NCBI GenBank assembly: GCA_905221605.1
Contig: CAJNDS010000213.1
Location: 86,607 to 150,606 of the forward strand
Origin: Symbiodinium natans
Taxonomy: Eukaryota > Sar > Dinophyceae > Suessiales > Symbiodiniaceae
Direction: 5' to 3'
DNA length: 64,000 nt
Below, piece after piece: positions 59,823-64,000 of the stretch. How positions within the stretch are numbered: position 1 is the first letter of the stretch; every line of letters starts with the position of its first letter. Below the pieces are notes generated by a model. The model did no database searches. It was given only the letters and a program-made list of their open reading frames with translations, and was not told where the DNA came from. The translations under genes and the position numbers were made by a program.

Positions 59823-60225
59823 CTGCGTGCGTGCATGCGTTTGGGTTTAGGGTTTTTTAGGGTTTTTAGGGTTTATAGGGTTTATAGGGGCGTTTAGGGT
59901 TTTTAGGGTGTTTAGGGTGTTTAGGGTGTTTAGGGTTTTTAGGGTTTAGGGTTTAGGCTTGGATATCCGTGGGGTCTTTAGGGTATTTAGGGTGTTTAGG
60001 GTGTTTAGAGTTTTTAGGGTTTTTGGGGTTTAGGGTGTAGGGTTGGATTTCCGTGAAATCAGTGTGGGGGCAGGGCGCAGGACCCCACTCCGGCTTGATT
60101 TCGTCTCTGGGAGTATCTGACCCTAAACTGTAAACCCTGAACCCTGGCCCCTAAACCCTGCAACCGTCGCAAACCCCAAACCCTAAACCCTAAACCCTCA
60201 GCCCTAAACCCAAAACCTCAACAAC

Positions 60226-60297
60226 GAATCTCGGCTCCGCACGCCAGTCTTTTCGTACACGGCCAGAAGCCTGCAGACATCCGGCAAGCGGCAGACC
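60226..60297 (-). CDS. Probable PPR-like exon
   Basis: 72-nt exon from a CTCTCAG acceptor to a C|GTTGTT donor, reading CRLPDVCRLLAVYEKTGVRS. The L..Y.KTG segment is PPR-like. Confidence 0.5.
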
Positions 60298-60656
60298 CTG
60301 AGAGCCCCCCGTTCAGGTTTCAGGGTTTCCGGGTTTAGGAGTAGGGTTCAGGGTTGAGGGTTTCAAGGCTTCAGGGTTTATAGCGTTTTAGAGCTCATAG
60401 GGTTTGAGGGTTTAGAGGGTTTGAGGGATTGGGCGCCACGAACCCTTATGCAGACACAGGCCACACGCTGCGGCACGACCCAAAGACACGACACGCAAGC
60501 ACGGCGCGAAGACGCCGCAAGAAGACACGACACGAAGCCACGACAAAGGGGCTTAGGGCTTTGGGTTTAGGGCAACTTCTCCAAAAACCACAGTGAACCC
60601 TATGAACCCCCCCCCCCCCCAAGCCCTGCAAAGGAAGAGCAAAAAGCGGCCCAGAC

Positions 60657-60726
60657 CCTAAACCCTAAACCCTAAACCCTAAACCCTAAACCCTAAACCC
60701 TAAACCCTAAACCCTAAACCCTAAAC
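60657..60726. repeat. CCCTAAA array
   Basis: Ten perfect heptamers, ending at the exon donor at 60727. Confidence 0.97.
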
Positions 60727-60777
60727 CAGAGAGCAGTCCAAGCCACGTGTTGAAGCTTCGGAGGTTGGGCCTGAGGC
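60727..60777 (-). CDS. PPR exon
   Basis: 51-nt exon from a GCAACAG acceptor to a G|GTTTAG donor formed by the repeat. It reads GLRPNLRSFNTWLGLLS, a canonical PPR linker and first helix (GL.PN..SFN.WL..L). Confidence 0.8.
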
Positions 60778-60815
60778 CTGTTGCGGTCGACTTTGATGGC
60801 TTAGGGCTGGGATGT

Positions 60816-60942
60816 TCCGGTTTTGGGGTTTGGGGTTTGGGGTTTGGGGTTTAGGGTTTAGGGTTTAGGGTTTGGGGTTTGGGGTTTAGGGTTTAGGGTT
60901 TAGGGTTTCGGGTTTCGGGTTTCGGGTTTAGGGTTTAGGGTC
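60816..60942. repeat. TTTAGGG / TTTGGGG / TTTCGGG array
   Basis: About 18 units with runs of each variant. Confidence 0.94.
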
Positions 60943-61839
60943 ACTCAGTTACTAACAGTCCTTAATTGGGATTCTAGTACCCCCCTTTTGAAAATCCCTA
61001 TCAAGGACTGTTCGTAGAAGGGGGAGCCTCCCAAGCTGAGCGAGTTTGGGGCTCCAGGGCTCTGGAAGTTCCGAGGGTTTCGAGGGTTCCAGGGTATAGG
61101 GCTTAGGAAGAGACTGCAGGGTTTAGAGTCTAGAGTTTAACCGGGTGTTGCTTTAAAGCCCTTGGAAAATTATGTATGAATAGGTTCCCTTAAAAAGGGA
61201 AAGAAGGGAAATTTAAAGCAATACCCAGTCATAGTGCGTGATTACGAAGCTATACGTAGGCTCAAGGTTTAGCGCCCGGGCGTTGCTCTCAAGCTTGCTT
61301 CTACATTACGCCTTCCGGGCTGTGTCCAGACGAGACCTGACGCACTTGTACTCCAAAACCTGAACCTATACTCTGAACCCTGAACCCTAGACTGCAACCC
61401 TAAACCCTAAACCCGAAACCCTCAACCCGAAACCATCACCCCCTGAACCCTTCAAGCCTCAAAAACCGTCTTGAAGGTGATGGCGCGCCAGAACATGTGA
61501 CACAATACTCAACTCTGGCCTGGGTTCGTCTCCAGCTCCTGGTCTCATTGCCAGGGTTTAGGGTTTAGGGTTTAGGGTTTAGGGTTTAGGGTTTAGGGAT
61601 GAGGCATGATCTAGGGTGTAGGGAGGGCTGAGGGGTTTGGGGTTTAGGGTTTAGTGCAGGGTGTGGGTTAGGGTTTCAGGCTTAGGGGCTTAGGGCTTGG
61701 AATGTAAATTTGGGGGCTTCCCAAGGAGGGTTTAGGTTATCGCATGTAGGCTGCTGAGGAGAGGAATATGCTTTTGAGGTATGCACTGAAAATAGGGTAC
61801 CCCTCTATTTTGTGGCGAAGTTTCTATTCAGAAATTCCT

Positions 61840-61892
61840 CCGCGCAGGGGCCCTAGAACGCGCAGCTTATGCTGTGTGACAACTACATTGGG
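61840..61892 (-). CDS. Possible PPR-like exon
   Basis: After a GCTCTCAG acceptor the minus frame reads KPNVVVTQHKLRVLG, similar to the start of a PPR (P.VV..). Short, no firm donor. Confidence 0.35.
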
Positions 61893-61902
61893 CTTCTGAG
61901 AG

Positions 61903-61988
61903 CCCTAAACCCTAAACCCTAAACACTAAACCCTAATCCCTAAACCCTAAACCCTAATCCCTAAACCCTAAACCCTAAACCCTAAACA
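61903..61988. repeat. CCCTAAA array
   Basis: About 12 heptamers with CCCTAAT and CACTAAA variants. Confidence 0.95.
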
Positions 61989-62006
61989 AGTGTAGGCACA
62001 TCTTAC

Positions 62007-62066
62007 GACTGTAGGATGCGCGCAGAAGACTGCCAAAGTCTCCTGCGCATCTGGACGTTCAGACAT
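62007..62066 (-). CDS. Possible first exon with ATG
   Basis: 60 nt, exactly 20 codons: MSERPDAQETLAVFCAHPTV followed by a strong C|GTAAGA donor. An in-frame TAG lies just upstream of the ATG. Could be the 5' end of the PPR gene whose later exons lie at 59751-60777. Confidence 0.35.
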
Positions 62067-62526
62067 GCGGTGCTACGAGTACTGCATTGCTGAAAAATCC
62101 ACACGATGGGTTTAGGGTTTAAGGTTTGGGGTTTGGGGTTTAGGGTTTAGGGTTTAGGGACGCGACGTCCTAAGCCACCATTTCCTCGGAACATTGTAGA
62201 GGCCCTCTTTATTGAGAGTCTGAGGAGGTAAGTATTCTTTGCTGGCAAAGGAATGCTTCATGGCGACCCCCCAAAAACAAGACTTCAAGGGGTTACCGGG
62301 TTGACAGGAGCCCATAGCTGAGGGGTCTTTGATGTCCAGTCGGGGCCTGGAAGTTGCAGGTAGGATTTTAAGCACCCTGAGTAGCACCCGGCTTCATGTC
62401 TCAGTCGTCCGCCCATCTTCGAAGCAAACTGCGTCTACTCCAGACTGCGGAGGGCGCCCCCCCCCTAGACGAGCAAGACCCCCGCCACCAGCCCTGCAGG
62501 TGATGATCAGACTCCGTTGTCATGGC

Positions 62527-63471
62527 TCACCCGCATTGAAGATGCCTCAGGTGAGAAGCATCATTGAACCGCACCAAGGACCAGCCTCCAAGCTCATCTT
62601 GTCGTGGCTTGTACACCATCTCGGTGATGGATGTGTTGTCCACCTGAGCATTTACCAAGAAGCTGGGCGCGGCTGAAAAAGCACCGCGGACGAAGGATTT
62701 GATGGCCATGCCATGGGCGAAGACTCCCACAACAAGCTCGCGCTGCTCGGGTTTTTTGGACTCCCCAGCCATCAGCAACCCATCCACAAACTCCGAAAAG
62801 CGAAGTTCGGTGTCCCAGGCAGACTCTCCACGTGTACCGTCTGGAGAATAGCCTGGTGGACGAAAGAAGAGGTTGCCTTGTGCACGGATACGCTGTCTGA
62901 TGGGCCCACCTTCCCGATAGACTTCTTGACGAGGCTGCTGCTCAAGAGCACCCTGTGAGAACTCAACAACTCGCCTCTCCACCTCGATTCGGCCCAAAAA
63001 TCCAAGAACCTCACAAGCCAGCTGAGCTGTGCGAAACGCCCGAACTGCGTGGGAGGCGAACACACAGTCGAAGCTGATGCCCTCACCTTTGAAACGCTCA
63101 CCCAACTTTCGTGCCTGCCTTTCGCCCAGGGTGGTGAGCGGGGTCTTCTCATCGCGCCCGCCTACTCTGTCGGCCTGTTGGTTGGCCTCACTTTGTCCAT
63201 GCCTGATGAGATACAGCCTTGCGGCCCTCCTCCTTGGGCGTGCCGCATGCTCATGTCCCTGCTTAAGAGCATCCCAGGCGGAACGGCGCACCTCAGGCGC
63301 CATGAGCCACTGCAAGAGCCACGGGGGACTTCGTCGCAGGGCTAGGGCGAGGCACGTTGCGGCGGACAAGGCCGCGCCCGCGCAGAGAGATGCCCAGTGC
63401 ACGTCTGCAAGACAAGCAGGCCGGAACATGCCGGGAAAGCGAATTTGGGAATTACACCAATGCATATACAT
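62527..63471 (-). CDS. Histidine phosphatase superfamily protein (phosphoglycerate mutase-like)
   Basis: 314 residues if the first ATG is used; Met15 (63429) is an alternative start. A hydrophobic segment (about residues 27-46) suggests a membrane anchor or targeting signal. The catalytic core begins at YLIRHGQSEAN (Arg90-His91-Gly92, His91 being the phospho-acceptor), continues with ASHAVRAFRTAQ (139-150, the S..R..QTA helix of the family) and FAHGMAIK (251-258, His253 the second catalytic His). Length and spacing fit a single complete domain. The TGA overlaps a GTGAGC donor consensus (TGCGG|GTGAGC), so a further exon is possible. The substrate cannot be told from the sequence. The upstream region is AT-rich with (TA)n microsatellites and no recognisable promoter. 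Confidence 0.85.
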   Translation of the reverse strand: MYMHWCNSQIRFPGMFRPACLADVHWASLCAGAALSAATCLALALRRSPPWLLQWLMAPEVRRSAWDALKQGHEHAARPRRRAARLYLIRHGQSEANQQADRVGGRDEKTPLTTLGERQARKLGERFKGEGISFDCVFASHAVRAFRTAQLACEVLGFLGRIEVERRVVEFSQGALEQQPRQEVYREGGPIRQRIRAQGNLFFRPPGYSPDGTRGESAWDTELRFSEFVDGLLMAGESKKPEQRELVVGVFAHGMAIKSFVRGAFSAAPSFLVNAQVDNTSITEMVYKPRQDELGGWSLVRFNDASHLRHLQCG

Positions 63472-63499
63472 ATGCGTGTGTGTCTGTGTATGTATGTAA

Positions 63500-63545
63500 G
63501 CTTCTTCATATACATATATATATATGTATATATATATATATAATT
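63500..63545. repeat. (TA)n microsatellite
   Basis: Imperfect TATATA/CATATA tract upstream of the histidine phosphatase gene. Confidence 0.9.
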
Positions 63546-63910
63546 TTTCTTTGTTTGCCTATTTGCTTTGTATATGATGAGACAGGTCAGCTGGAGCCAC
63601 TCTAGACATTATGCACGACACCATCCTTCATGTGGGAGCGCTGAAGGACTGCTTGCTCTCAACAAAGAGCGATACCTTCAAGACCCCTAAACAGAGCTGC
63701 GGTTTCGGGTTTAGGGTTAGTTGGCGATTTTTTCCGGCTTTGGGCCCACCCTTCCCCCAACCCTAAACCCTAAAAAAGACTCATACACCGTCATACACCC
63801 ACTAAACCCCAAACAAGGTTAGGGGCTCAGGGCGACAAAAGAATGAGGGGGCCCTGGCCTGAAAGAGCTGAGCTGCTTGCAGCCACCGCCCCGCCACACT
63901 CGGCAAAGCA

Positions 63911-64000
63911 GGGTTTAGGGTTTAGGGTTTAGGGTTTAGGGTTTAGGGTTTAAGGTTTAGGGTTTAGGGTTTAGGGTTTAGGGTTTAGGGTTTAGGGTTT
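63911..64000. repeat. TTTAGGG array, reaching the window end
   Basis: Thirteen heptamers, one TTTAAGG variant. Same type as the interstitial arrays; no evidence that it is a chromosome end. Confidence 0.97.

Noticed and set aside
63911-64000. Chromosome end at the right edge (TTTAGGG at the 3' end of the window)
   Set aside because: Identical arrays occur some 80 times inside the window in both orientations; position at the edge is an effect of the cut.
1-64000. CRISPR array or bacterial operon
   Set aside because: Repeats are short tandem heptamers without spacers, and genes are intron-split eukaryotic types.

Overview
This window looks like nuclear DNA from a dinoflagellate. The support is pervasive TTTAGGG/CCCTAAA telomere-type repeats, many very short exons (about 45-180 nt), apparent use of non-canonical GC and GA 5' splice sites, a run of genes all on one strand, and a Ty1/copia element with the multi-domain polyprotein typical of dinoflagellate genomes. 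I found no complete spliced-leader sequence, so the assignment is by inference. One 100-base N gap (36506-36605) marks a scaffold join.

Most of the window is intron. Nearly all recognisable coding exons sit in small GC-rich islands. Each island has (CCCTAAA)n on its left and (TTTAGGG)n on its right. In transcript sense, introns therefore begin with TTTAGGG repeats right after the donor and end with CCCTAAA repeats just before the acceptor, so each intron is closed by a telomere-type inverted repeat. Besides these arrays the introns carry at least nine families of short (70-150 bp) inverted-repeat elements. One of them exactly fills an intron of a methyltransferase gene, with a GATAC duplication, which fits an introner.

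Layout, all on the minus strand: a histidine-phosphatase (phosphoglycerate-mutase-like) gene at 62527-63471; PPR-type exons at 59751-62066; an LCMT-family SAM-dependent methyltransferase gene at 54921-59689 in about nine exons; PPR-type exons at 49.6-53.4 kb; a single-exon type II membrane protein (possible glycosyltransferase) at 47763-49178; then a long series of PPR-type and unassigned exons from 46.4 kb to the left end, probably two or more genes (one possible 3' end is near 8.1 kb). I cannot fix the exon-to-gene assignment from the sequence alone.

A complete but broken Ty1/copia retrotransposon (25846-35597) sits in this series. It has 230-bp LTRs, a CCCTA target duplication inside a CCCTAAA tract, a primer-binding site complementary to the anticodon arm of initiator tRNA-Met, and a polypurine tract. 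It encodes Gag, CCCH and CCHC zinc fingers, two aspartic-protease-like domains, a cytosine-methyltransferase-like domain, integrase, a TET/JBP-like 2OG-Fe(II) dioxygenase domain and RT-RNase H. A segment of about 1.1 kb holding the integrase core is inverted, and the other domains are split over several reading frames.

The points most worth a second look are the telomere-repeat inverted-repeat introns, telomere-type insertions flanked by duplicated target sequence (one with an empty-site copy in the same window), the GA-AG introner, and the retrotransposon carrying both a DNA-methylase-like and a TET/JBP-like domain.
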